A stretch of 40,092 nt of DNA from an uncultured Ruminococcus sp. (GTDB lineage Bacteria; Bacillota; Clostridia; Oscillospirales; Acutalibacteraceae): the NCBI GenBank assembly GCA_905234015.1, contig CAJOFK010000027.1:1-40092 (forward strand), given 5' to 3'. Shown here piece after piece: positions 1-8,017 of this stretch (within the stretch, counting starts at the first letter, position 1; the number at the start of each line of letters is the position of its first letter). Both the position numbers and the translations under genes were made by a program. The notes beneath the pieces were generated by a model, which worked only from the letters and a program-made list of their open reading frames with translations, was not told where the DNA came from and searched no databases.

Positions 1-98
1 TGACACCCCTCGAAAAGAGATGTCAGTATTTTGCTTAATTCTTTAATTCTGCCATAACACGCCGTTTTTTGTGTTGTCTACACAATTTGGGGCGGTTC

Positions 99-130
99 AC
101 AGCTGCACTTCGCTGCAGCTGTCCTTTTTT
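99..130 (+). terminator. Rho-independent terminator of an unseen upstream plus-strand unit
   Basis: ACAGCTGC at 99-106 pairs with GCAGCTGT at 115-122 and is followed by CCTTTTTT. This is a clear intrinsic terminator in the plus direction. No plus-strand gene ends just before it inside the window, so it ends either a gene lying to the left or a small RNA within 1-98. The rest of 1-264 holds a weak imperfect hairpin at 2-26 and no convincing coding sequence. Confidence 0.7.
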
Positions 131-222
131 GCGTATATTAATACAGCCGGGAACACGCGGTAATAATCTCAGTCCGTGCTGTCTCCCCGACCGAAGCACT
201 TCCTGCTTCCTACTTTACTGCT

Positions 223-258
223 TAAAACTTAAGAGGCTGTTGCATCAGCAACAGCCTC
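223..258 (-). terminator. Terminator of the pullulanase operon
   Basis: GAGGCTGTTGC at 233-243 and its perfect complement GCAACAGCCTC at 248-258 form an 11-bp stem with a 4-nt loop. On the minus strand the stem is followed by TTAAGTTTTAAG, a weak U-rich tail. It lies 7 bp past the stop of the dockerin pullulanase, as expected for the operon end. Confidence 0.75.
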
Positions 259-264
259 GAATAA

Positions 265-3200
265 TTAGGTTTCTAAAATCGGTTTAGCGTCGGGATTCTT
301 ATCGGGATCCACATCGTAGAATACGAGGTTAATACCGTCCTTGCTGTCGTCGATTACAATCCAGAGCTCGTTATTTATAAAGCCCTTGCAATCTCCGGAC
401 TGCGGCGAACCGCTGTCGGATACGATAATATTGTAAGCGTCGTCGTTTGTGGAAGCGGTAAACTTATACTCATACCATCCGTCTACGATATCCTCATCGG
501 TGAATGTGCCGCCGGGCCATGTTCTTACCTTGGAGTAGTTGTAGGAGGAATCCTCTCCCTCGCTGCTGCCCCAGATCCAGAGTGTGGGAGCCCAGGTCTT
601 ATCGCCGCTGTGCTTAACGCGGATAGTGATATCGGTGGAAGCGGTGTTGTAATAGAAGTTATACTCAACCTCGCCGTAAGGAATCTTAACCTCTGCGGGC
701 GGAAGCTTAGTCTCGTCAACCGCGTAGCCTAAAGCCTTTGCGGGAGTGAGCTTATAGGTCTCGCCTACTCTGCCCTCATATGTAACGGAAGCTGTTACCT
801 TATAGGGAGAGCCGTTCTCGAGGTAGTTAACCGTTACCTTACCTGTACCGACGCTCATCTTTGCGAGCGACTTCTGAAGCATTGTTGCGTCCTCAACGGT
901 TACTTCGCCGTCGAGATTTACGTCCGCAAGCTCAGTCTGAGCTTCCGTCGGTGTAACCTTCTTAGCGACAATCTTCTGAATAAATGTTACGTCGCCGATA
1001 TTAACAGCGTTATCGCCGTTGATATCCTTCTTAACGCTTTCGGGCTTATAGAAGCCGCAGCTTATAACAACGTTCTGATCCTCAGCGGTATAGGTTCCGT
1101 CCATACTGCCGTCAACGCCTACAACATCGTAAATCTTACCTACGGAAGGCTCGGCGATTGAGTAAGAGGAACCGATTTTTCCGGTGATTGAATACTCGTC
1201 GAGAACCTCGCCTGTTACGGCGTTCTTAGCGAGTACGTTTACTGTACCTAAATCGGATTTTAAAGCAACCTTATCAAAGCTTGCCTTATCAACGGCAACT
1301 ATCATCGACTTTGCGGGAAGCTTAAACTCACTGCCGCTTTCTCTGAGCTTCTTAACGCCTGCCTGCTTATCGTCGGCAATTACAACCCAGTCCTTATTTC
1401 CGCCAATCTCATTGAGAGTAATTGTGGCTTCCTTTGAATCGGTATTCATAAGTACCGCGAGCTTATTCCATTCACCCTCGGTTGAATTAGTCCAAACAGC
1501 GGAATAAGTATAGCTTGCGTCCTTACCGGAGTAAATGAGGTATCCGTTCTGAGATTCGTTCGTATCGTCTGTAAGCGGCGAGAAATGCTTACGGATATCG
1601 AGCAGTCCCTTATAGTAGGAAACGATATCGGCATTCGACTTAGCGAGCGACCAGTCAATCTTATTAAGGTCGGGAGATGACTTATAGCTGTTAGCGTCGT
1701 TATCCTTGGAACGTCCCATTTCCTCGCCGGCGAGTGTGAAGAACACGCCCTGGCTCATAGCGAGGATACCGCCGGTGAGCTTACTCTCGGCTACGAGAAG
1801 AGGATGACGCTTACGGAAGTAATCGGTGAGATTCTGAGAATCAGCGAGTCTGTCCCATAATGTCTGATTATCGTGGCAGGAAGCGTAGGTTACGCACTGC
1901 GAAGGCTGCTTAGCGTGCCAGTTCCCGCTCTTTGTATTAGCAAGAATACCGTAGGTTACGCTCTGATAGGAGCCCTTTGTGCCCTGAACCCAGCCTGTGT
2001 TTGTCTTCTGGAATACGCCGCCCTTGATACCGTCGCGGATTCCGTCGTTAAAGAAAGCAACTCTCTCGTTTAACGCGGAAGCGTTAGACTGAATAGCCTG
2101 CTTAACAGGAGTTCCGGAGCAGGTTGTTGACGGGAAGTTAGCGGAGCCGCCTGTCCAGCCTTCGCCCCAGATTGTGAGCTTCGAGTCAACCTTATCCATT
2201 TCCTCGCGGATGAGGTTCATTGTCTCACAGTCATGAAGTCCCATAAGGTCAAAACGGAAGCCGTCGATATGGTACTCGTTAACCCAGTAGAGGCAGGACT
2301 GAATCATATAATTTCTGTACATAAGATTATCGGAGGCAGTCTCGTTTCCGCAGCCGGAGCCGTTAGAGAAGCCGCCGTCAGCCTTCATATGATAGTAATA
2401 GTTAGGAACCGTATACTCAAAGCAGGAGTCGGTTGAGAAGGTATGGTTGTAAACAACGTCCATAATTACGGAAATACCTGCATTATGGAGCGCCTGAATC
2501 ATAGCCTTACATTCCTTGATACGAACGTTTCCGTCGTAGGGGTTAGAGGAATAGGAGCCCTCGGGAACGTTGTAGTTAACCGGGTCATAGCCCCAGTTGA
2601 ACGCGCCGCTGCTTGCCGCGGCCTCGTCGATTGAACCAAAGTCATAGAAAGGGTTAATCTGAACGGCTGTTACGCCTAAGTCCTTAAGATAGTCAACGCA
2701 GGTTGCAACCTTGCCCTCGTTCTTAAGGGTTGTACCTGTTTCGGTGAAGCCGAGGAACTTACCGCGGTTTGCGTCGGAAACGCCCGAATTCTCGTCAAAG
2801 GAGAAGTCCTTAACGTGAATTTCCCATACGGATGACTGAGTGCTTCTGTCCTGAACAACGTGAACGTCCTTATCCCAGCCGTCGGGGTTGGTCTTTGAAA
2901 GGTCGCATACCATTGAACGCTTTCCGTTTACGCCGGTTGCGATAGAATAAACGTCAGCGGTTTCTTTAGTAGTTTCTTTGCTGCCGGTTACGTTTTTGGC
3001 GGTGATTGTGTAGGTGTAGTAGGTATTAACCAGATTGCCTTCAACCGTAGCCTTCCAGATGCCCGTAAAGGTAGACTCGTCGCCGGGGGTTTTGAGTTCC
3101 TTTTCAAGCTCGGTCTTACCTAAATCCTGCGCGCCCTTTTCGGCGTCGGAGCCGGTGGCGAAGCGGTTCAAGGTAATTTTTGAAGCTGTAGGCGCCCATA

Positions 3201-3399
3201 CCTTAAAGGTTGTGGACTCCTTGGTGTAATTAGCGCCGAGGTCATTTCCGTTGTAGCCGTAGTCGTTATCGAGCTGACGGGCGGCATTTGAGTAGGCGGT
3301 ATCGCCCGAGGCGGACTTAGCCGTTGCCGCGCTTGCCATTACAACTGATGACGCTATTAATACAGCGCAGAGTACGATTGACAAAATCTTTTTTGCCAT
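265..3399 (-). CDS. Secreted type I pullulanase (GH13_14) with dockerin and CBM26-like module
   Basis: This is a secreted debranching enzyme hydrolysing alpha-1,6 links of pullulan, amylopectin or limit dextrins. Residues 1-25 are a signal peptide (cut after ASA). A CBM48-like N-terminal domain spans about 50-160, followed by the GH13 barrel with the pullulanase signature NWGYDP (268-273), DVVYNHT (314-320), FRFD with nucleophile D384, WGEGW with acid/base E413, and CHDN with D510. The C-terminal part holds a MucBP-like repeat (about 716-783), a type I dockerin (about 791-848) with two calcium loops (D792/N794/D796/N800/D803 and D826/N828/D830/T834/D837), a second MucBP-like repeat (853-917), and a Trp/Tyr-rich module (922-1040) resembling CBM26. 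The dockerin implies attachment to a cohesin scaffold, as in Ruminococcus bromii amylosomes. An AAAGGAGG site lies 7 nt before the ATG. It starts 37 bp after the preceding pullulanase gene. The family call is firm; the CBM26 assignment is less so. Confidence 0.95.
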   Translation of the reverse strand: MAKKILSIVLCAVLIASSVVMASAATAKSASGDTAYSNAARQLDNDYGYNGNDLGANYTKESTTFKVWAPTASKITLNRFATGSDAEKGAQDLGKTELEKELKTPGDESTFTGIWKATVEGNLVNTYYTYTITAKNVTGSKETTKETADVYSIATGVNGKRSMVCDLSKTNPDGWDKDVHVVQDRSTQSSVWEIHVKDFSFDENSGVSDANRGKFLGFTETGTTLKNEGKVATCVDYLKDLGVTAVQINPFYDFGSIDEAAASSGAFNWGYDPVNYNVPEGSYSSNPYDGNVRIKECKAMIQALHNAGISVIMDVVYNHTFSTDSCFEYTVPNYYYHMKADGGFSNGSGCGNETASDNLMYRNYMIQSCLYWVNEYHIDGFRFDLMGLHDCETMNLIREEMDKVDSKLTIWGEGWTGGSANFPSTTCSGTPVKQAIQSNASALNERVAFFNDGIRDGIKGGVFQKTNTGWVQGTKGSYQSVTYGILANTKSGNWHAKQPSQCVTYASCHDNQTLWDRLADSQNLTDYFRKRHPLLVAESKLTGGILAMSQGVFFTLAGEEMGRSKDNDANSYKSSPDLNKIDWSLAKSNADIVSYYKGLLDIRKHFSPLTDDTNESQNGYLIYSGKDASYTYSAVWTNSTEGEWNKLAVLMNTDSKEATITLNEIGGNKDWVVIADDKQAGVKKLRESGSEFKLPAKSMIVAVDKASFDKVALKSDLGTVNVLAKNAVTGEVLDEYSITGKIGSSYSIAEPSVGKIYDVVGVDGSMDGTYTAEDQNVVISCGFYKPESVKKDINGDNAVNIGDVTFIQKIVAKKVTPTEAQTELADVNLDGEVTVEDATMLQKSLAKMSVGTGKVTVNYLENGSPYKVTASVTYEGRVGETYKLTPAKALGYAVDETKLPPAEVKIPYGEVEYNFYYNTASTDITIRVKHSGDKTWAPTLWIWGSSEGEDSSYNYSKVRTWPGGTFTDEDIVDGWYEYKFTASTNDDAYNIIVSDSGSPQSGDCKGFINNELWIVIDDSKDGINLVFYDVDPDKNPDAKPILET

Positions 3400-3436
3400 A
3401 AAAATTCCTCCTTTAAGCCTTTTTAACAGGCATAAT

Positions 3437-6256
3437 TTATGAAATATCCAAGCTCTGCATAAGAGCCTTTTTCCTGCGTTTATAATACAGCACTCCGAGC
3501 GCCGCCGCCAGCGCGAGTATAACCGGTACGGCTATTAAAAGCGTTCCCGAAAATCCCGAGGGAGTGTATATATACAGCACGGTCTGCTCCGCCGCCGAAA
3601 ACTCTCCCGTATTGTTATCGGGAATTTTTGAGAGCTTATAGTTCTCAAACTCAATATTTTCGGTCTGATAGGGCGTTCCGTTATCGCCGGTCTGTGAATC
3701 GGTAGAAAGAATCTTACCGTCGTCCGCCATATAGATTATGTTGATACGGCAGGCGGTATCGTCGGCGGTCTTTTTAATATAGCGGTAGTTCACCGTCTTA
3801 TCCTTATCCGAGAATACGCCGCAGCCGTTTTTCGGGAGCCTTTCGAGATTAAGGCTGTAGCCGTCAACGGCGGGGATATCCATAGTGCGGTAGGGCTGTC
3901 CCTTGCGGTTAGTCATAACGAGAGTATCGGTTATATTCTTCTCGGTTGAGTCATCAATAAAGTTAAAGGTAACGCTCGAATACGAGCCGTCGTATTTCTC
4001 GCAATAGAAATCGCAGTAACGAAGCTCCGAATTAAACTTGCCGGATTTGCCGTCTGATTTCTTGATATTATAATTCATAAGCACGCGGTTAAGCGGCTGA
4101 ACCTCGTAGGCGCTGCCCTTTTCACCGTTTATAACGTAGCTCATAAACACTTCGTTATTGCAGTGATAGCGCACCATAACCTTTCCGTTTTCAACCTTCG
4201 GGGAAATGCTTTCGTAGGCGTCCTTATCGACCAGTATCGCGGCTGACTTGGCGGGGAGGTTCATTCCCGAGCTGACGTAACCGAGCTTTTCCATACCGGC
4301 GGTCTTATCGCTGCACAGCTGAACGTAGCTTCCGCCGAAGCTGACGTTCTGAGCCTTATCGCCGCTGTTAAACAGCACCACTACCCTCTTGTATTTAACG
4401 TCCCTGAAGGTGTACGCCAGTACGTCGCCGGGCATATTATCAAGAAATCTTATCCGGTCTGCCGTGCTTACGGAAGCGTCGGTAAAGCCGGGGATGTTCT
4501 TTCTTATTTCCATAAGTCCCTTGTAGTAATCGGAGACGTCGCCGAAGGTATAAACATCCTCCCAGTTAATCTTATTGCGCTTAACTCCGGACTTATAGCT
4601 GTTTTCGTCGCCGTCCTTACTGCGGCAAAGCTCCTCTCCCGCGAGGATAAAGCTTATGCCCTGAGATGTAAAGGTTACCGCGGCGGCAAGCTTATTCATC
4701 GCCGTTAAGTCCTCATAGCGTTTACGGTACTCTGCCTTTGAACCCTTTACCGATTTAACGAGCTTATCCCACAGGGTGAGGTTATCGTGGCAGGAGGCGT
4801 AGGTTACGCATTGAGACGGAGCCTTAGCCCAGCCCATCGTGCTGTCCGACTGAGCTATAATACCTGTTTTAAGGTTGGATTTATTATTTCCGGACTGAAT
4901 AAAGCCCGTATCGGTACCGGCTGTGCTGCCCTTAATGGCATCGCGGTACATATCGTCAAACGCGCCGATTCTTAAATCCAGCTTAGCGACGTTATCCTGA
5001 GTCGCGAGCACGGTGCCGCTGTCGGCGGAGGTATTGAGATTCCAAGCCTCGCCGTACATAATAAGCTTTTCGCCGCCCTCGAGCTTATCGAGAGACGCTC
5101 TTATTTTATTCATTGTACCGACGTCGTGAAGCCCCATAAGGTCGAAGCGGAAGCCGTCGATATGATATTCCTTCGCCCAGTAGGTTACGGAATCAACCAT
5201 AAACTTCCTAAACATCTTACGCTCGCTCGCGGTATCGTTTCCGCAGCCCGAGCCGTTCGAATAACTGCCGTCGGAATTTCTGCGGTAGTAGTAGTTGGGA
5301 ACGGTGAGGTTAAAAGGAGAATCCTTCCATTTCTGAGTATGATTATACACAACGTCCATAATAACGCCTATGCCGGCTTTATGGAGCGCCTGAATCATCT
5401 TTTTACATTCCTTGATACGAACCGCGCCCTTATACGGATTTGAGCTGTAGGAGCCCTCGGGGCAGTTGTAGTTAACCGGGTCATAGCCCCAGTTATATAC
5501 GGAATCCTTGCCGCTTTTATCGGTCTCGTCTATTGAGCCGAAATCATAAAACGGGTTAATCTGGACGTAATTCACGCCGAGCCTTTTAAGGTAGTCGACG
5601 CAGGTCGGCTCGTTTGAGGAAACGGAATCAACCGTAGTGCCCGTCTCGGTAAAGGCGAGATACTTTCCGCGGTTGCTTTTTGAAACACCGCTCGATTCGG
5701 AGGATGAAAAATCGCTTATCTGAACCTCCCATATTCTCGCGTCGGTCTGTTTATCAACGCTTATATGCCTGTCGTTTTCCCAGCCTTCAGGATTGGTCGA
5801 AGCCAAATCAACAACCATACTGCGCTTTCCGTTCACTCCGCATGCCTTAGCGTAAATATCGGAGGTTTCGTAGGATTTATTGCCCCTCGTAATAACGAAG
5901 GTATAGTAGATATTCTTTAAATCACCCGCAACGTGAACCGCCCATATTCCGGTGCGTTTATTTTTAGTCATCGGAGTGATTTTAACGTACTTTTTAGCAG
6001 TACAGGAACGGTAAAACTTAACCCTTACCGCGCGCGCAGAAGGCGCCCATACGCGGAATATGGTTACTCTCTTGCTGTAAATTGCTCCGAGCTCGCCGCT
6101 GAAGACGGTTTTATCGAGCTTTTTCGCGTAAGCCTCGTAATCCTTAGCGGCTGAAACAGACGGAGAAATACACATTCCGACCGAACAAATTATCAATATT
6201 AACAGTAAAGAAAATACACGTTTTAATGTCATATTATTATCCCGATTATAATTCAT
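3437..6256 (-). CDS. Membrane-anchored type I pullulanase (GH13_14) with MucBP repeats
   Basis: This is a paralogue of the downstream pullulanase, sharing its N-terminal CBM48-like region (about 50-150) and full GH13 motif set: NWGYDP (255-260), DVVYNHT (301-307), FRFD with nucleophile D372, YGEAW with acid/base E403, and CHDN with D491. It has no dockerin or CBM26-like module. Instead it carries MucBP-like beta repeats (about 690-752, 757-826, 836-897) and one transmembrane helix (about 904-924) followed by a basic KRRKK tail. No LPXTG motif precedes the helix, so membrane anchoring rather than sortase linkage is inferred. The signal peptide is around residues 9-37. Start choice is uncertain: the ATG at 6256 has only a weak AAAGAT site, and the internal ATG at 6232 gives a more typical signal peptide. 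It is the first gene of a two-gene operon. Confidence 0.93.
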   Translation of the reverse strand: MNYNRDNNMTLKRVFSLLLILIICSVGMCISPSVSAAKDYEAYAKKLDKTVFSGELGAIYSKRVTIFRVWAPSARAVRVKFYRSCTAKKYVKITPMTKNKRTGIWAVHVAGDLKNIYYTFVITRGNKSYETSDIYAKACGVNGKRSMVVDLASTNPEGWENDRHISVDKQTDARIWEVQISDFSSSESSGVSKSNRGKYLAFTETGTTVDSVSSNEPTCVDYLKRLGVNYVQINPFYDFGSIDETDKSGKDSVYNWGYDPVNYNCPEGSYSSNPYKGAVRIKECKKMIQALHKAGIGVIMDVVYNHTQKWKDSPFNLTVPNYYYRRNSDGSYSNGSGCGNDTASERKMFRKFMVDSVTYWAKEYHIDGFRFDLMGLHDVGTMNKIRASLDKLEGGEKLIMYGEAWNLNTSADSGTVLATQDNVAKLDLRIGAFDDMYRDAIKGSTAGTDTGFIQSGNNKSNLKTGIIAQSDSTMGWAKAPSQCVTYASCHDNLTLWDKLVKSVKGSKAEYRKRYEDLTAMNKLAAAVTFTSQGISFILAGEELCRSKDGDENSYKSGVKRNKINWEDVYTFGDVSDYYKGLMEIRKNIPGFTDASVSTADRIRFLDNMPGDVLAYTFRDVKYKRVVVLFNSGDKAQNVSFGGSYVQLCSDKTAGMEKLGYVSSGMNLPAKSAAILVDKDAYESISPKVENGKVMVRYHCNNEVFMSYVINGEKGSAYEVQPLNRVLMNYNIKKSDGKSGKFNSELRYCDFYCEKYDGSYSSVTFNFIDDSTEKNITDTLVMTNRKGQPYRTMDIPAVDGYSLNLERLPKNGCGVFSDKDKTVNYRYIKKTADDTACRINIIYMADDGKILSTDSQTGDNGTPYQTENIEFENYKLSKIPDNNTGEFSAAEQTVLYIYTPSGFSGTLLIAVPVILALAAALGVLYYKRRKKALMQSLDIS

Positions 6257-6289
6257 ATTATCTTTAATATTTTAACAAATTAATGACAA

Positions 6290-6320
6290 TATATATTTCT
6301 GATTTAGAATTATTGTTCAA
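6290..6320 (-). promoter_or_regulatory. Possible promoter of the pullulanase operon
   Basis: On the minus strand TTGAAC (6315-6320) is followed by an AT-rich stretch with TATATA (6290-6295, 19-bp spacer) or AATATA (6292-6297, 17-bp spacer). It is the best sigma-A-like match upstream of the 939-aa pullulanase but is not strong. No catabolite-response palindrome was recognised nearby. Confidence 0.35.
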
Positions 6321-6458
6321 GTGCTTAATTTCTCAACGTAGAAAATACAGGCTGTTTTTAGTGCATATTCACTATAGAATTTTTTCCACGTTAAATACCG
6401 TCACAAAATGAGGACAACTACATAATATGTATCGAGTAAATTCAAACGGAGGAGAAAA

Positions 6459-6767
6459 ATGGAAACAGTAACATACACCGTCCGCAAGGGCAACACCTTA
6501 TTCGGAATAGCTAATTTCTTCGGGACTACGGTCGAGAAAATACTCCAGGTAAATAACATCCCCAATCCCGATATGATATATGTAGGTCAAAAAATCCTCG
6601 TGCCCGTAGACGACGAGGATAAAAACGGATATATTTATATTACGCGTCCCGGGGACACGCTCTGGTCAATTGCCATGAGATTCGGCACAACGGTCGAAAG
6701 TATCGCCAAGAAAAACGGAATGTGCAACCCGAATATCCTTTACCCGGGAACAAGGTTATATATTTAG
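6459..6767 (+). CDS. Small protein made of two LysM domains
   Basis: The 102-aa protein consists almost entirely of two LysM domains (about 4-49 and 57-102), each with the pattern Y-x-V/I-x-x-G-D/N-T-L and an N-x-I-x-N-P-D/N-x-I-Y-x-G core. LysM domains bind N-acetylglucosamine-containing glycans such as peptidoglycan. There is no signal peptide or membrane helix, so either export is atypical or the protein acts inside the cell, for example at the forespore surface as for some spore-coat LysM proteins; this is inference. A strong GGAGGAG ribosome site lies 5 nt before the ATG. It is a single-gene unit divergent from the pullulanases and convergent with rpoD. Confidence 0.85.
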   Translation: METVTYTVRKGNTLFGIANFFGTTVEKILQVNNIPNPDMIYVGQKILVPVDDEDKNGYIYITRPGDTLWSIAMRFGTTVESIAKKNGMCNPNILYPGTRLYI

Positions 6768-6903
6768 AAATTGAAAAATAATAATGGATAATTAAAGCAC
6801 CTAACGGCAACCAACCGTTAGGTGCTTAATTAGTTATGTCGTGAATGAAATTGAGAAGTAATATCAAGCTGACTGCACGTCATTCATTCTCAATTTTCAA
6901 TTT
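6768..6903. repeat. Palindromic intergenic element with terminal inverted repeats
   Basis: The gap between the LysM stop and the rpoD stop begins with AAATTGAAAA and ends with the inverse TTTTCAATTT. It contains a second inverted pair around 6846-6895 (AATTGAGAA against TTCTCAATT) plus the central terminator hairpin. The layout resembles a small non-autonomous inverted-repeat element (MITE-like) that has settled exactly between two convergent genes. There is no coding capacity. Whether it is repeated elsewhere in the genome cannot be seen here. Confidence 0.4.
6795..6827. terminator. Bidirectional terminator between the LysM gene and rpoD
   Basis: AAGCACCTAACGG (6795-6807) and CCGTTAGGTGCTT (6815-6827) form a perfect 13-bp stem with a 7-nt loop. 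The minus side is followed by TTTAATTATCC and the plus side by AATTAGTTATG, so it fits best as the end of the dnaG-rpoD transcript and can serve the LysM gene as well. Confidence 0.75.
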
Positions 6904-7987
6904 AGTCAAGGTAGTCCTTGAGCTTTTTGCTTCTTGAGGGATGGCGCAGCTTGCGCAGAGCCTTAGCCTCAATCTGACGTATACGCTCACGGGTAACCTT
7001 AAACTCGCTTCCGACCTCCTCGAGGGTACGGCTCTTTCCGTCCTCAAGTCCGAAGCGCAGTCTTAACACCTTAGCCTCACGCGGAGTAAGAGTAGCGAGA
7101 ACCTCCTCGAGCTGCTCCTTTAAGAGCGCGTGGGAAGCCTCGTCGGCAGGCGCGGGAGTATCGCTGTCGGGGATAAAATCTCCGAGGTGGCTGTCCTCCT
7201 CCTCACCGATAGGAGTTTCAAGAGATACAGGCTCCTGAGCTACACGAACGATTTCTCTTACCTTATCAACAGAGATATCGAGCTTTTCGGCAATTTCCTC
7301 GGAGGAGGGCTCGTGGCCTTTTTCGTGGAGAATCTGAGTGCTTACCTTTTTAACCTTGTTGATTGTTTCCACCATATGTACGGGAATACGGATTGTTCTT
7401 GCCTGGTCGGCGATAGCACGGGTGATAGCCTGGCGAATCCACCATGTAGCGTATGTAGAGAACTTAAAGCCCTTTGTATAGTCGAACTTTTCAACCGCCT
7501 TAATAAGTCCGAGGTTACCCTCCTGAATTAAATCAAGAAACTGCATTCCGCGTCCGAGATAACGCTTAGCGATACTTACAACAAGACGTAAGTTAGCCTC
7601 GGAAAGGCGCTTTTTAGCGTAGATATCACCCTCGGCGATTTTTATGGCAAGCTCGATTTCCTCCTCGGGAGTAAGAAGCGGTACGCGTCCGATTTCCTTA
7701 AGGTAAACCTTAACGGGGTCGTCAATCGAAATAGCTTCGCCGGAGTCGGATTTTCCGTCCTCCTTCTTAGCCTCCTCCTCGGCAAGCTTCTCAAAATCGA
7801 TATTCTCGATATCCTCGATAATCTCGATTCCCTGCTGCTCTAAGGAGTCGTAAAGCTTTTCAAGCTCCTCGGGCTTAAACTCGATTTCACCGAGCGCCTC
7901 GATAATTTCGTCGTTGGTAAGATTACCCTTAGACTTACCGAGCTCGGTTAATTCCTTTATTATACTTTTCTTTTCATTTGCTGCCAT
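6902..7987 (-). CDS. rpoD: Primary RNA polymerase sigma factor (sigma-70/SigA)
   Basis: This is the housekeeping sigma factor that directs RNA polymerase to -35/-10 promoters. The 361-aa length is typical of Firmicutes SigA. Region 1.1 covers about 7-75; region 1.2 starts at [11 protein letters not shown] (90-100); region 2 (about 126-200) contains the [28 protein letters not shown] and [13 protein letters not shown] blocks for core binding and -10 recognition; region 3 is about 205-280; region 4 (294-348) ends with the helix-turn-helix [18 protein letters not shown] for -35 recognition. It follows dnaG by 30 bp, the classical macromolecular synthesis operon order. An AAAGGA site lies about 10 nt upstream of the ATG. 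Confidence 0.98.
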   Translation of the reverse strand: MAANEKKSIIKELTELGKSKGNLTNDEIIEALGEIEFKPEELEKLYDSLEQQGIEIIEDIENIDFEKLAEEEAKKEDGKSDSGEAISIDDPVKVYLKEIGRVPLLTPEEEIELAIKIAEGDIYAKKRLSEANLRLVVSIAKRYLGRGMQFLDLIQEGNLGLIKAVEKFDYTKGFKFSTYATWWIRQAITRAIADQARTIRIPVHMVETINKVKKVSTQILHEKGHEPSSEEIAEKLDISVDKVREIVRVAQEPVSLETPIGEEEDSHLGDFIPDSDTPAPADEASHALLKEQLEEVLATLTPREAKVLRLRFGLEDGKSRTLEEVGSEFKVTRERIRQIEAKALRKLRHPSRSKKLKDYLD

Positions 7988-8017
7988 AAGCCATCAATCC
8001 TTTCATATACTGCTTTA

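Noticed and set aside
1873..2634. Plus-strand open frames of 60-70 codons inside the pullulanase gene
   Set aside because: They are antisense shadows of the well-conserved GH13 coding sequence, without ribosome sites.
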